DNA of 13,609 nt from Neptuniibacter sp. (GTDB lineage: Bacteria > Pseudomonadota > Gammaproteobacteria > Pseudomonadales > Balneatricaceae), in the NCBI GenBank assembly GCA_024686055.1, contig JAIBDV010000029.1:1-13609 (forward strand), read 5' to 3'. The position numbers were made by a program, and so were the translations under genes. The notes under the pieces were generated by a model. It saw only the letters and a list, made by a program, of their open reading frames with translations, had not been told where the DNA came from and made no database searches. Positions 5,955-12,803 of this stretch are shown here, piece after piece (positions within the stretch are counted from its first letter, which is position 1; every line of letters begins with the position of its first letter).

Positions 5955-7694
5955 ATGCTGAAGTTCGAACATTTTCGGTTTGACGCCACCACCGGACAAC
6001 TGACAGGGCCAGACGGCCAGGTATACCTGCGGCAGAAGCTTGTACAGTTACTGGATTACCTGTTAATCCATAATGACCGGGCCATCAGCAAAGAAGAGCT
6101 GCTCAGCGAGCTCTGGCAACATGGCGCCTATCGGGAGCGTTCACTGGCGCAGAGCATTCTGGAGTTACGCAAGGCGCTGGGCGACTCCGCCAGTGACCCA
6201 CGCTTCATCCGCACGGTGCCGGGTAAAGGCTATCAATGGATCTGCCTGGTTGAGAATCTTGAAATTGCAGAACAGGCACAGACACCGACGCCATGGCACG
6301 CAGGCAAATACCGCTATGGAGTGATTGCCAGCGCCCTGCTGCTTATCTGTGTTCTGGCACTCTACGCCGTGACCGGCAGCCAGACACAAAGCCCACCAGC
6401 GACACCGGCCCTGGCCACATCACCGGAACAGACAGCCGGATTGCGCGTGATGGTGATCCCCTTTGATGATCAGACCTACAGCAGCGCCATGCAGTGGATT
6501 GAGTATGGCCTGAGCGATATGCTGGCCGGTGACCTGGCGGCAATTCCTGGCGTCAGCGTCGTCAACCCGGCCAACGCCAGTGTGCTGATATCGGCACAGA
6601 GCCCCTCGGCTCCGGCGACGCCCAGGGCATGGGCGACGCTGTTACAGCAGCATCAGATCGACCGCGCCATTACCGCGACAGTACGTTTGAGTGGAAAGTC
6701 CCAGCTGCTTGAATACCAGATAATTGACCCTCAGGGTGACAGTGAACGCGGCACCCTGCAGCGCGATGATCTCGCTGTCGCGATGCCCGAGATCGCCAGC
6801 AGCCTGCACCAGATACTCTGGCCAGACCAGGATGCCATAGTGCTGCCACCTTACGGCTATACACCCAGCGCCATGCATGATTACGCCCGAGGTATTCAGG
6901 CGCTACAGCTTGAGGGGGCATTATTGGCCCAACACTACTTTGCCGCATCGGTACAGATCGACCCGAGTCATCTCTGGTCGCTTACCTACCTTGGCGTCTG
7001 TCAGCTGTTACTGGGGGATTGGCAGCGTGCCGAGCAGCAGCTCAGCCATGTGCTGGCACAAGCCTCTGAACCTCAGCTATTGAATTTCAGCAAAATCTGG
7101 CTGGCGATGCTGCGCGTACGCCAGGGAGATACTGCCCAGGCAACCGAACTTCTCACGACGGCGGAGGATGCCGAGGCGCCCCAGCTGGCGGCCGCGCGGT
7201 TGCAGATACAGGCACTCATCGCTGCCCGTCACCAGAACTGGCCGCTCGTTGATACATTATTACAACAGGCAAGCACTCTGGCACCGACCAGCAACGGCCC
7301 CTTACTGCCCGGCCTGGCAGAACTGTCAGAGCCTGGCCAGCCATCACCCAGGCAGCCTTCCGCCGCCGGAACCCAGGCCGTCGATAACCTGAGAGTACTG
7401 GGCCAGAAACCCGCCCTGCTCAGCACCCTGCTAACCCAGGTTCAGCAACCGACGTTGCCATTACAGCAACGCCAGCGGCTGCTGGAACAGGCCAGTACTC
7501 TGACACAACAGCTTGGCCAGCCTTACGAACAGATAATAACAATGATTATTCGAGCCCGGCAGGCTCATGAACTGGGGCAGCATCAGGCTGCACAGACAAC
7601 ACTGAAAGCCGCCCATGCGCTTGCAACCAGGCTCAAGGCCACCTCACTACTTACAGCGATCGAACGCAGTCAGCAGGTTGCTAATGAGGGTTAA
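5955..7694 (+). CDS. CadC/ToxR-like membrane-anchored transcriptional regulator with TPRs
   Basis: This 579-residue one-component regulator has a cytoplasmic DNA-binding domain and a periplasmic sensor. Residues 1-97 are an OmpR-type winged helix: an N-terminal strand FEHFRFDATTGQL, the recognition region YRERSLAQSILELRKALGD and the wing RFIRTVPGKGYQW (83-95). A proline-rich linker leads to one transmembrane segment at about 122-142. The periplasmic part begins with a TolB-N-like stretch (VMVIPFDDQ...IEYGLSDMLAGDL). TPR-like helical repeats follow from about residue 305 (MHDYARGIQALQLEGA, HYFAASVQIDPSHLWSLTYLG). The frame is open back to 5394, but ATG 5955 gives the correct family N-terminus; its ribosome binding site is weak. 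It is divergent from the exported hydrolase, its likely target. Its last 14 bases overlap the convergent LysR gene. The signal sensed is unknown. Confidence 0.88.
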   Translation: MLKFEHFRFDATTGQLTGPDGQVYLRQKLVQLLDYLLIHNDRAISKEELLSELWQHGAYRERSLAQSILELRKALGDSASDPRFIRTVPGKGYQWICLVENLEIAEQAQTPTPWHAGKYRYGVIASALLLICVLALYAVTGSQTQSPPATPALATSPEQTAGLRVMVIPFDDQTYSSAMQWIEYGLSDMLAGDLAAIPGVSVVNPANASVLISAQSPSAPATPRAWATLLQQHQIDRAITATVRLSGKSQLLEYQIIDPQGDSERGTLQRDDLAVAMPEIASSLHQILWPDQDAIVLPPYGYTPSAMHDYARGIQALQLEGALLAQHYFAASVQIDPSHLWSLTYLGVCQLLLGDWQRAEQQLSHVLAQASEPQLLNFSKIWLAMLRVRQGDTAQATELLTTAEDAEAPQLAAARLQIQALIAARHQNWPLVDTLLQQASTLAPTSNGPLLPGLAELSEPGQPSPRQPSAAGTQAVDNLRVLGQKPALLSTLLTQVQQPTLPLQQRQRLLEQASTLTQQLGQPYEQIITMIIRARQAHELGQHQAAQTTLKAAHALATRLKATSLLTAIERSQQVANEG

Positions 7695-8616
7695 CAGGGG
7701 TTGAATCCATCGTCTGGCCATCCTGGCCCATTAACAAAGCCTCATTATCCGCCGCATAGGTTTTCAGGTGTTGCCAGACCTTGTTCACCCGCGCCAGTTT
7801 TTTCTGCTCCGGGTGTACCGCAATCCAGAACGTGCGAGTGACCTTTGTCTGGTCTGCTAATACCGGCACCAGTTCAGGGTGGCGGCGTGCCAGAAAACAG
7901 GGCAGCACCGCCAGCCCCAGCCCTTCACACACCGCGATGGACTGGGTGATCACACTGGTACTACGAAAACTGGCACGGGAATTGGGCAGCAACCGTTCCA
8001 GGTAGGACAGCTGATCACTGAACACCAGATCATCCACATAGCCAATCAGCGGGTGATTATAAATATCGTCCAGCGAGTTGATGGGCTCGGCACGCTCCAG
8101 ATACTCGCGCGAAGCATACATCCTGAGCTGATAGTCACAGAGCCTGGAAACCACCAATGAGGTATTCGGCGGTTTCTCAATGGTGACCGCAATGTCGACC
8201 TCATGGTGGCCCCATTTAACAAAGCGCTGCAGCGGCATCAGATCAATGGTGATTTTCGGATAGTGCTGGCAGAACGTCGCCAGCTCCGGGGCGATCACAT
8301 AGTTACCAAAGGCTTCAGTAACACCCAGTCGTACCTTGCCCTGGTTCTCCAGGTTTTTCCCTTGCAGAATATCCGCCGCACTTTGTGCCCGCGTGTTCAT
8401 CTCCCGCGCGGTTTCCAGCAACAGCTGGCCATGTTTGGTGAGTGCATGCCCTTCCACACTGCGGTCAAACAGCTGGGTGGCCAGCTGGTCTTCCAGACGG
8501 TGCAGCCGGCGCGACACCGTTGAGGCATCGATACCCAGCCGCCGGGCCGCAACAGAGAGTTTTTCGGTGCGTGCGACCTCCAAAAAAACTTTCAGATCAT
8601 CCCAGTTCATGTCCAT
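7681..8616 (-). CDS. LysR-type regulator, probably of mmsA
   Basis: This 311-residue LysR-family regulator has the classic winged helix MNWDDLKVFLEVARTEKLSVAA with ARRLGIDASTVSRRLHRLED at the recognition helix. The effector-binding domain starts near KVRLGVTEAFG and contains the late motif VCEGLGLAVLPCFLA. The DASTVSRRLHRLE variant is typical of the GcvA/CrgA-like branch. The ATG at 8614-8616 has AAGG 6 bases upstream; a second ATG lies two codons later. It is divergent from mmsA with 161 bases between, and two copies of a TTGCATAWATGCA palindrome lie in that gap, so control of mmsA and autoregulation are both likely. In Pseudomonas the mms genes are controlled by an AraC-type MmsR, so a LysR partner is a different arrangement. 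Its 3' end overlaps the CadC-like gene by 14 bases. Confidence 0.88.
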   Translation of the reverse strand: MDMNWDDLKVFLEVARTEKLSVAARRLGIDASTVSRRLHRLEDQLATQLFDRSVEGHALTKHGQLLLETAREMNTRAQSAADILQGKNLENQGKVRLGVTEAFGNYVIAPELATFCQHYPKITIDLMPLQRFVKWGHHEVDIAVTIEKPPNTSLVVSRLCDYQLRMYASREYLERAEPINSLDDIYNHPLIGYVDDLVFSDQLSYLERLLPNSRASFRSTSVITQSIAVCEGLGLAVLPCFLARRHPELVPVLADQTKVTRTFWIAVHPEQKKLARVNKVWQHLKTYAADNEALLMGQDGQTMDSTPVNPH

Positions 8617-8636
8617 CGTCTACCTTTCCGGTTAAG

Positions 8637-8654
8637 CCTTGCATATATGCAAGG
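8637..8654. promoter_or_regulatory. Perfect 18-bp palindrome, candidate LysR operator site 1
   Basis: CCTTGCATATATGCAAGG is a perfect 18-base palindrome, 20-38 bases upstream of the LysR-type start codon. Its core fits the LysR rule T-N11-A within a dyad. A near copy lies 88 bases further, beside mmsA. The position near its own gene suggests autoregulation. Confidence 0.6.
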
Positions 8655-8726
8655 GACTGTTGCTTTTGTGTCGGTTGTTCAAAGGGTAACAGGCATTTAT
8701 TCTGAGTACCTGGCCATTTTATACAG

Positions 8727-8755
8727 TTGCATAAATGCAGCAATGAATGCAGCAA
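8727..8755. promoter_or_regulatory. Second operator copy and direct repeat upstream of mmsA
   Basis: TTGCATAAATGCAG (8727-8740) matches the core of the palindrome at 8639-8652 in 12 of 14 positions and keeps the T-N11-A form. It overlaps a tandem direct repeat, AATGCAGCAA at 8734-8743 and again at 8746-8755 (12-base period), giving an extra ATGCA half site. This stretch lies only 23-51 bases before the mmsA start codon, where binding would affect transcription initiation. Confidence 0.55.
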
Positions 8756-8777
8756 AACAACCGATCAGGAGACATAA

Positions 8778-10277
8778 ATGAACATTCCAAAAATACCGAT
8801 GATCATTAACGGTGAGCAGGTTGAGTCTGCCAGCGGTCACTGGGTCGATGTGCTGAACCCTGCCACCCAGGAAGTGGTTGCCCAGGTGCCATTTGCCACT
8901 CTGGATGAAGTGGATGCTGCCGTTGCCAATGCCAAGCAGGCCTTTAGCAGCTGGCGCAATGTCTCCGTCGCCAAGCGTCAGGCGATCATGCTCAAGTTCC
9001 AGCAGCTGGTGCGCGATAACACCAAAGAGCTGGCAGAACTGATCAGCCTGGAGCACGGTAAAACCCTGCCCGACGCTGAAGGTGAAGTGGGTCGTGGACT
9101 GGAAGCCATTGAAAACGCCTGTCTGGTCACCAAACTGCAACTGGGCGAGATCGCAGATAACGTGGCAGGCAATGTGAATGTGTATACGTTGAACAAGCCA
9201 CTGGGCGTCGGCGTGGGCATCACCGCGTTTAACTTCCCGATCATGCTGCCCTGCTTTATGTTCCCGATTGCCATCGCTTGCGGTAACACCTTCGTCCTGA
9301 AGCCATCCGAGCAGGACCCTTCGTCCACCATGAAACTGGTCGAGCTGGCGTTCGAAGCCGGTGTACCAGCGGGTGTGCTGAACGTGGTTCACGGCGGTGC
9401 TGATGTGGCTAACCACCTGGCTGACCATCCTGATATCAAAGCGCTGTCCTTTATCGGCTCCTCCCATGTTGGCACCTCGCTGTACCAGCGTGCCAGCAAC
9501 ACCGGTAAACGTGCTCAGTGCATGATGGGGGCAAAAAACCACGCCGTGATTATGCCGGATGCCAACAAAGACCAGGCAATCAACCATATGCTGGGTTCCT
9601 GTTTCGGTGCTGCCGGACAGCGCTGCATGGCCAACTCGGTGGTTATCCTGGTGGGTGAAGCACGCGAATGGCTGCCAGAAATGGTAGAACGCGCTAAAGA
9701 CATGATCGTCGGCCCCGGTACCAACCGCGAAGCGGATCTCGGCCCGCTGGTCTCCCCTCAGGCCCAGGCACGGGTTGAAAGCCTGATTGCCAGCGGTGTT
9801 GAGCAAGGTGCGACACTGATGCTGGATGGTCGTGGCGTTAAAGTTGACGGTTACCCGAACGGCAACTTTGTTGGCCCTACGCTGTTTAGCGATGTGACCA
9901 CGGAAATGGACATCTACAGCCAGGAAATCTTCGGCCCGGTGATGTGTGTGATGGGCGCGGATGATCTGGAGTCAGCGACCGATATCATTAACGCCAATGC
10001 CAACGGTAATGGCACCGCGATCTTTACCGACTCCGGCTGGAGTGCCCGCTGGTTTGAAAACAACGTTGATGTCGGCCAGGTCGGTATCAATATCCCGATC
10101 GCCGTACCGGTTGCCTACTTCAGCTTCACCGGCTCCCGCGCCTCCAAACTGGGTGACCTGGGGCCGAATGGTCAGCAGGCGGTACAGTTCTGGACCCAGA
10201 CCAAAACCGTCTCCGCACGCTGGTTTGCGCCGGGCACAACGTCAAACAAGGTTCATACGACTATCTCGATGAAGTAA
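8778..10277 (+). CDS. mmsA: CoA-acylating methylmalonate-semialdehyde dehydrogenase
   Basis: This 499-residue ALDH-superfamily enzyme oxidises methylmalonate or malonate semialdehyde with NAD+ and CoA to propionyl-CoA or acetyl-CoA plus CO2, in valine (also inositol and beta-alanine) catabolism in the cytoplasm. The N-terminus IPMIINGEQVES and the oxyanion Asn152 in AFNFPIMLPCFMFP are typical of MMSDH. The catalytic Cys283 lies in GAAGQRCMA. The general-base Glu of hydrolytic ALDHs is replaced in CMMGAKNHAVIM, as expected for a CoA-acylating member. The C-terminus FTGSRASKLGDLGPNGQQAVQFWTQTKT is also diagnostic in pattern. Length matches the family. The ATG at 8778 has AGGAG 7 bases upstream. 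There is no mmsB (3-hydroxyisobutyrate dehydrogenase) next to it; the gene is followed directly by a terminator and so appears to be transcribed alone under the divergent LysR regulator. Confidence 0.95.
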   Translation: MNIPKIPMIINGEQVESASGHWVDVLNPATQEVVAQVPFATLDEVDAAVANAKQAFSSWRNVSVAKRQAIMLKFQQLVRDNTKELAELISLEHGKTLPDAEGEVGRGLEAIENACLVTKLQLGEIADNVAGNVNVYTLNKPLGVGVGITAFNFPIMLPCFMFPIAIACGNTFVLKPSEQDPSSTMKLVELAFEAGVPAGVLNVVHGGADVANHLADHPDIKALSFIGSSHVGTSLYQRASNTGKRAQCMMGAKNHAVIMPDANKDQAINHMLGSCFGAAGQRCMANSVVILVGEAREWLPEMVERAKDMIVGPGTNREADLGPLVSPQAQARVESLIASGVEQGATLMLDGRGVKVDGYPNGNFVGPTLFSDVTTEMDIYSQEIFGPVMCVMGADDLESATDIINANANGNGTAIFTDSGWSARWFENNVDVGQVGINIPIAVPVAYFSFTGSRASKLGDLGPNGQQAVQFWTQTKTVSARWFAPGTTSNKVHTTISMK

Positions 10278-10294
10278 GTTTTCAGCGGATAACC

Positions 10295-10330
10295 AGGCCG
10301 CAGTACGGTATCCACCGGCTGCGGCCTTTT
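10295..10330 (+). terminator. Intrinsic terminator of mmsA
   Basis: The stem AGGCCGCAG (10295-10303) pairs with CTGCGGCCT (10319-10327), 9 bases, around a 15-base loop, and continues into TTTT, 18 bases after the mmsA stop. On the opposite strand there is no T-run after the stem, so it serves mmsA rather than the converging AraC-type gene. Confidence 0.8.
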
Positions 10331-10336
10331 GATTAA

Positions 10337-11131
10337 TTAACAGACCAATGGTCTGTCTTTCTGTTCCAGCGTCCTTTGATACGCCGCTGGCGTCAGACCA
10401 AACTGAGCCCGAAAACCTTCAGCAAAACGTCGCTCTGACTGATAGCCACAGCGCAGTGCCAGTTCCAGCTGATTCAGCTTACCCCCCTGCATGATTGCCA
10501 ACGCATAACTCATCCGTACATCGGTCAGCAGTGCTCTAAATTGCGAACCCTCCTGTGCCAGCTTACGTATTAAAGTCGCTTTGCTAAGGCCAAAGTGTCG
10601 GCAAATCTGCAGCTGATTGTGTTCAGCGGCCGGGTCCGCCGCAAAATACCGACAGAGTTGTTCACTCAGGCTGAGCTGCGCAGCTGGAAACAGCTGGTGC
10701 AGTACACCAGCCTCCTGTAACTGCTGATAAAAGCCCTGTAGATAATGGCGTAGTACGGCATGACTGAGCCCCTGCTGGTCAGCCTGCAGCAACGTTTCAA
10801 AACCAAATTTCAGTGCGGTGTCTGGCTCAAAGTACGGCTGTTGCCATGGTTGTGGAACATCCTGTAACAACCCCGGTTCAGGCATTTCCAGCAACGCCAT
10901 CACCCGTGAACGGAACTGGCCATTTTCGGGTTGGTTGATAAAAGTCAGCCGCTGATTGGCGGGCACCAGCAGCCAGCTATCTGCGCCAAAATGCAGGCTA
11001 CTGTCGCGCCATTTCAACTGTTTCCCACCCCGCTGCACCCAGACAATTGCGGCGGTATAGATTGGCACATTACGCAATGGCTGGGCACGCTGGCCACGGA
11101 ACTCCATACACTGAATCAGATCAGCGGACAT
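10337..11131 (-). CDS. AraC-family transcriptional regulator
   Basis: This 264-residue regulator has a poorly conserved N-terminal sensor part (residues 1 to about 160) and a C-terminal AraC/XylS DNA-binding domain. The first helix-turn-helix is in LQICRHFGLSKATLIRKLAQEG. The second is in LNQLELALRCGYQSERRFAEG, followed by the family signature FRAQFGLTPAAYQRT. The overall layout recalls GadX/AppY-type regulators more than the sugar-sensing AraC proteins. The start at 11129-11131 has AGGAG about 7 bases upstream. It follows the PEBP-like gene on the same strand after 54 bases and is probably cotranscribed with it, although a GC-rich hairpin lies between. It converges on mmsA, so it is not placed like the Pseudomonas MmsR gene. 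Its target is not visible; the PEBP-like gene is a candidate. Confidence 0.87.
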   Translation of the reverse strand: MSADLIQCMEFRGQRAQPLRNVPIYTAAIVWVQRGGKQLKWRDSSLHFGADSWLLVPANQRLTFINQPENGQFRSRVMALLEMPEPGLLQDVPQPWQQPYFEPDTALKFGFETLLQADQQGLSHAVLRHYLQGFYQQLQEAGVLHQLFPAAQLSLSEQLCRYFAADPAAEHNQLQICRHFGLSKATLIRKLAQEGSQFRALLTDVRMSYALAIMQGGKLNQLELALRCGYQSERRFAEGFRAQFGLTPAAYQRTLEQKDRPLVC

Positions 11132-11159
11132 CGTGCTCTCCTGTATGACGCACTAGCTG

Positions 11160-11177
11160 CGGCGGGCCAGCCCGCCG
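11160..11177 (-). promoter_or_regulatory. GC-rich hairpin between PEBP and AraC genes
   Basis: CGGCGGGC (11160-11167) and GCCCGCCG (11170-11177) are perfect inverted arms; as RNA they would form a stem of 7 pairs with a 4-base loop. It begins 8 bases after the PEBP stop. No T-run follows on the minus strand, so full termination is unlikely. It may protect the upstream mRNA end or reduce readthrough into the AraC-type gene. Confidence 0.5.
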
Positions 11178-11185
11178 TATCATTA

Positions 11186-11716
11186 TTATTTACGGGTATA
11201 GGTTGCGGTGAGTGTGGCACTGCCCAGCGCTTTGCTGCGCAGGGTATAGCCCACAATCGCAGGCGATACATCAACGGGCAACTTCAGCTCAGCCTCCGGC
11301 AATGCCCAGACAGTAAACTGATAGCGATGCATACCATGGCCTGGCGGTGGGCAAGCTCCACCAAAACCGGCAAAGCCATAATCAATACGGGTTTCAACAC
11401 CCGCCGTCAGTTTACCGGAAGCACCCTGTGGGAGGGCGCGAAGTTCTGCAGGCAGGTCTAACGCAATCCAGTGCCACCAGCCGCTGCCCGTTGGTGCATC
11501 GGGGTCATAGGCGGTAATCGCAAAGCTGCGGGTTCCAGCGGGCACATCACTCCAGCTCAGCTGGGGCGACAGATTATCACCACTGCAACCAAAACCTGAA
11601 AACTCCATCGCCCGTGGCATCGGCTGCCCTTCGGTAATGTCAGTACTGGTAAGCTCCAGAGCATGCGCTGGGAATGTAAGACAGGTAAGTAAAGGCGCTA
11701 TAAATTTTAAGGACAT
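11186..11716 (-). CDS. YbhB/YbcL-type (PEBP/RKIP-like) exported protein
   Basis: This 176-residue protein belongs to the phosphatidylethanolamine-binding protein family, whose bacterial members YbhB and YbcL bind anionic or phospho ligands but have no settled role. Residues 1-19 are a signal peptide with likely cleavage after PAHA, so it should be periplasmic, like YbcL. Family motifs are clear: SPQLSWSDVP, the ligand-pocket loop AYDPDAPTGSGWWHW and the GGACPPPGHGMHRYQFTVWAL stretch, split here across residues of about 120-140. The start at 11714-11716 has GGAG about 8 bases upstream. It is the first gene of a probable two-gene unit with the AraC-type regulator downstream. Confidence 0.9.
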   Translation of the reverse strand: MSLKFIAPLLTCLTFPAHALELTSTDITEGQPMPRAMEFSGFGCSGDNLSPQLSWSDVPAGTRSFAITAYDPDAPTGSGWWHWIALDLPAELRALPQGASGKLTAGVETRIDYGFAGFGGACPPPGHGMHRYQFTVWALPEAELKLPVDVSPAIVGYTLRSKALGSATLTATYTRK

Positions 11717-11811
11717 CGGGTCTCTCCCTGAATGAAAGTTACCCGAGTAGTGTGCTAATAATCACGATGAAAAACCGGCCGGAAAGTATCACTATTACTG
11801 GTCGATAGCCG

Positions 11812-11841
11812 CTCCGCTGAGACTTTCTGTACTCAACGGAG
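11812..11841 (-). terminator. Hairpin downstream of the 127-residue protein gene, possible terminator
   Basis: CTCCGCTGAG (11812-11821) and CTCAACGGAG (11832-11841) are inverted arms matching at 9 of 10 positions. In minus-strand RNA the mismatch becomes a G-U pair, giving a 10-pair stem with a 10-base loop, 47 bases after the stop codon at 11889. There is no T-run after it, so it is a weak terminator or a regulatory structure before the PEBP gene. Confidence 0.35.
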
Positions 11842-11888
11842 GTTCAGGGATCCAAATTGTATTTATCTCAACAAGACACGTAAGGCCT

Positions 11889-12272
11889 TCAGGCACAGCG
11901 CAGTGACACCGGGTACAAGCGGATATCCAGCTGCCAGTCCTGACCGTCATACATCAACGCGAATTCCTGTTTAAAAAAGCCATTACCGGCCTCCTGAATC
12001 ACTTCTGCCTGATCACGGGCCAGCTGCTGTTCCAGCGCGATAAAGCTATCAATCACATATTCCAGACCGTCACTGTTCAACAACTGGCTGATCGCCGTTT
12101 CGCTCTGGGGCGTGACATCATTCTCCACCACAAAACGCAGCTCACCACTGTCGTCGCCATCGGCCATACCAAAGCTGAGCCGGGTGCTGGCAGGCACGGC
12201 AAAGTTCTGGTCGCTGAAAAGACTGTTTAGCAGCAGGTTAAGCTGCTGATGGGTACTGGACTCGATAGGCAT
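11889..12272 (-). CDS. Hypothetical acidic protein, 127 residues
   Basis: I do not recognise this family. It is a soluble, acidic protein without signal peptide or membrane segment, so it is probably cytoplasmic. Visible features are an N-terminal helix (QQLNLLLNSLFSD), a strand-rich middle (RLSFGMADGDDSGELRFVVEN), a helix around LEYVIDSFIALEQQLARDQ and a C-terminal pair of strands (EFALMYDGQDWQLDIRLYPVSL). This alpha-beta pattern would suit a small binding or chaperone-like fold, but no function can be assigned. It is likely a real gene: AAGGAG lies 8 bases before the ATG at 12270-12272 and codon use matches the neighbours. It is transcribed alone or with the PEBP gene 172 bases downstream. 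Confidence 0.7.
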   Translation of the reverse strand: MPIESSTHQQLNLLLNSLFSDQNFAVPASTRLSFGMADGDDSGELRFVVENDVTPQSETAISQLLNSDGLEYVIDSFIALEQQLARDQAEVIQEAGNGFFKQEFALMYDGQDWQLDIRLYPVSLRCA

Positions 12273-12420
12273 GGCAGGGACTCCTTGGGATAACAGGCAT
12301 GCTATAGGAGCCCCTATCCTGGGGAAAATCTCAGCCGGTTCAACAACAACGTCGCCAAACGGGGCTGTTCCTGCGGTTATTTTTGCGGAAAAAGGTACAG
12401 ATGGCAGGTTTCAGCTACGG

Positions 12421-12507
12421 CTAAATTGCAGGCGGGATGATCACCAGCTTGCCGACAAAGTCTTTGGCAACAAAACGCTGCTGCGCCTCTTTCAGCTGCG
12501 CGCCCAG
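12421..12507 (-). pseudogene. C-terminal remnant of an MDR-family oxidoreductase
   Basis: Read on the minus strand, this stretch encodes LGAQLKEAQQRFVAKDFVGK followed by LVIIPPAI and a TAG stop at 12421-12423. The pattern of a charged helix with a basic-aromatic pair, then DFVGK-hydrophobic-P, is the usual C-terminal end of zinc-type or quinone-oxidoreductase MDR proteins. Only about 28 residues remain; upstream of them the frame becomes low-similarity sequence and has no start. It is not a copy of the intact MDR gene at 2086, whose C-terminus reads NHFGKIVIAAQAGAGS. It directly abuts a LysR fragment on the other strand. Confidence 0.6.
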
Positions 12508-12520
12508 CCGCCGTTTACGT

Positions 12521-12660
12521 GAGCAACTGGCCAGCGACAGCCTGGACATTATTATTGTTTCAGGCGAAACCGCCCATGAACCCCACCCGGTACTCTGGAG
12601 CGAACCTCAGCGCTGGGTTGCACCATTGCACTGCCAGCCAGAGCTACTGAGCAGCCAGCC
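12521..12660 (+). pseudogene. Remnant of a LysR-type regulator effector domain
   Basis: The plus-strand frame from 12521 reads EQLASDSLDIIIVSGETAHE, then PHPVLWSEPQRWVAP. This is the usual LysR effector-domain pattern L-x-x-G/D-x-LDIxIVxGE followed by VLWxEPLxWV. No winged helix precedes it: the frame upstream is antisense to the MDR remnant. Similarity fades after about 12660, and the open frame ends at 12727. It is therefore an internal fragment of a LysR gene, without start and without the rest of the domain. Together with the MDR fragment it looks like a deletion scar. Confidence 0.6.
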
Positions 12661-12803
12661 CAGCGGGAGGTCAACCGCTGTATGGCGAGGGTTGTGGAGG
12701 CAATGCAGGGATAAGATAGAGGAATAACCTGCCCAGGCTCCACCGTTTCGGTTAATCTACCCGGCTGCTATACCACACTATCAATTCATCATGGAGTCTC
12801 TGG

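Noticed and set aside
8697..9806. Minus-strand open frame of 369 codons
   Set aside because: It is antisense to mmsA, which is unmistakable. The translation is rich in His, Gln and Gly, as is usual for shadow frames of GC-rich genes.
10295..10336. Bidirectional terminator shared by mmsA and the AraC-type gene
   Set aside because: A T-run follows the stem only on the plus strand; on the minus strand the stem is followed by GGTTATCC, so it is assigned to mmsA only.
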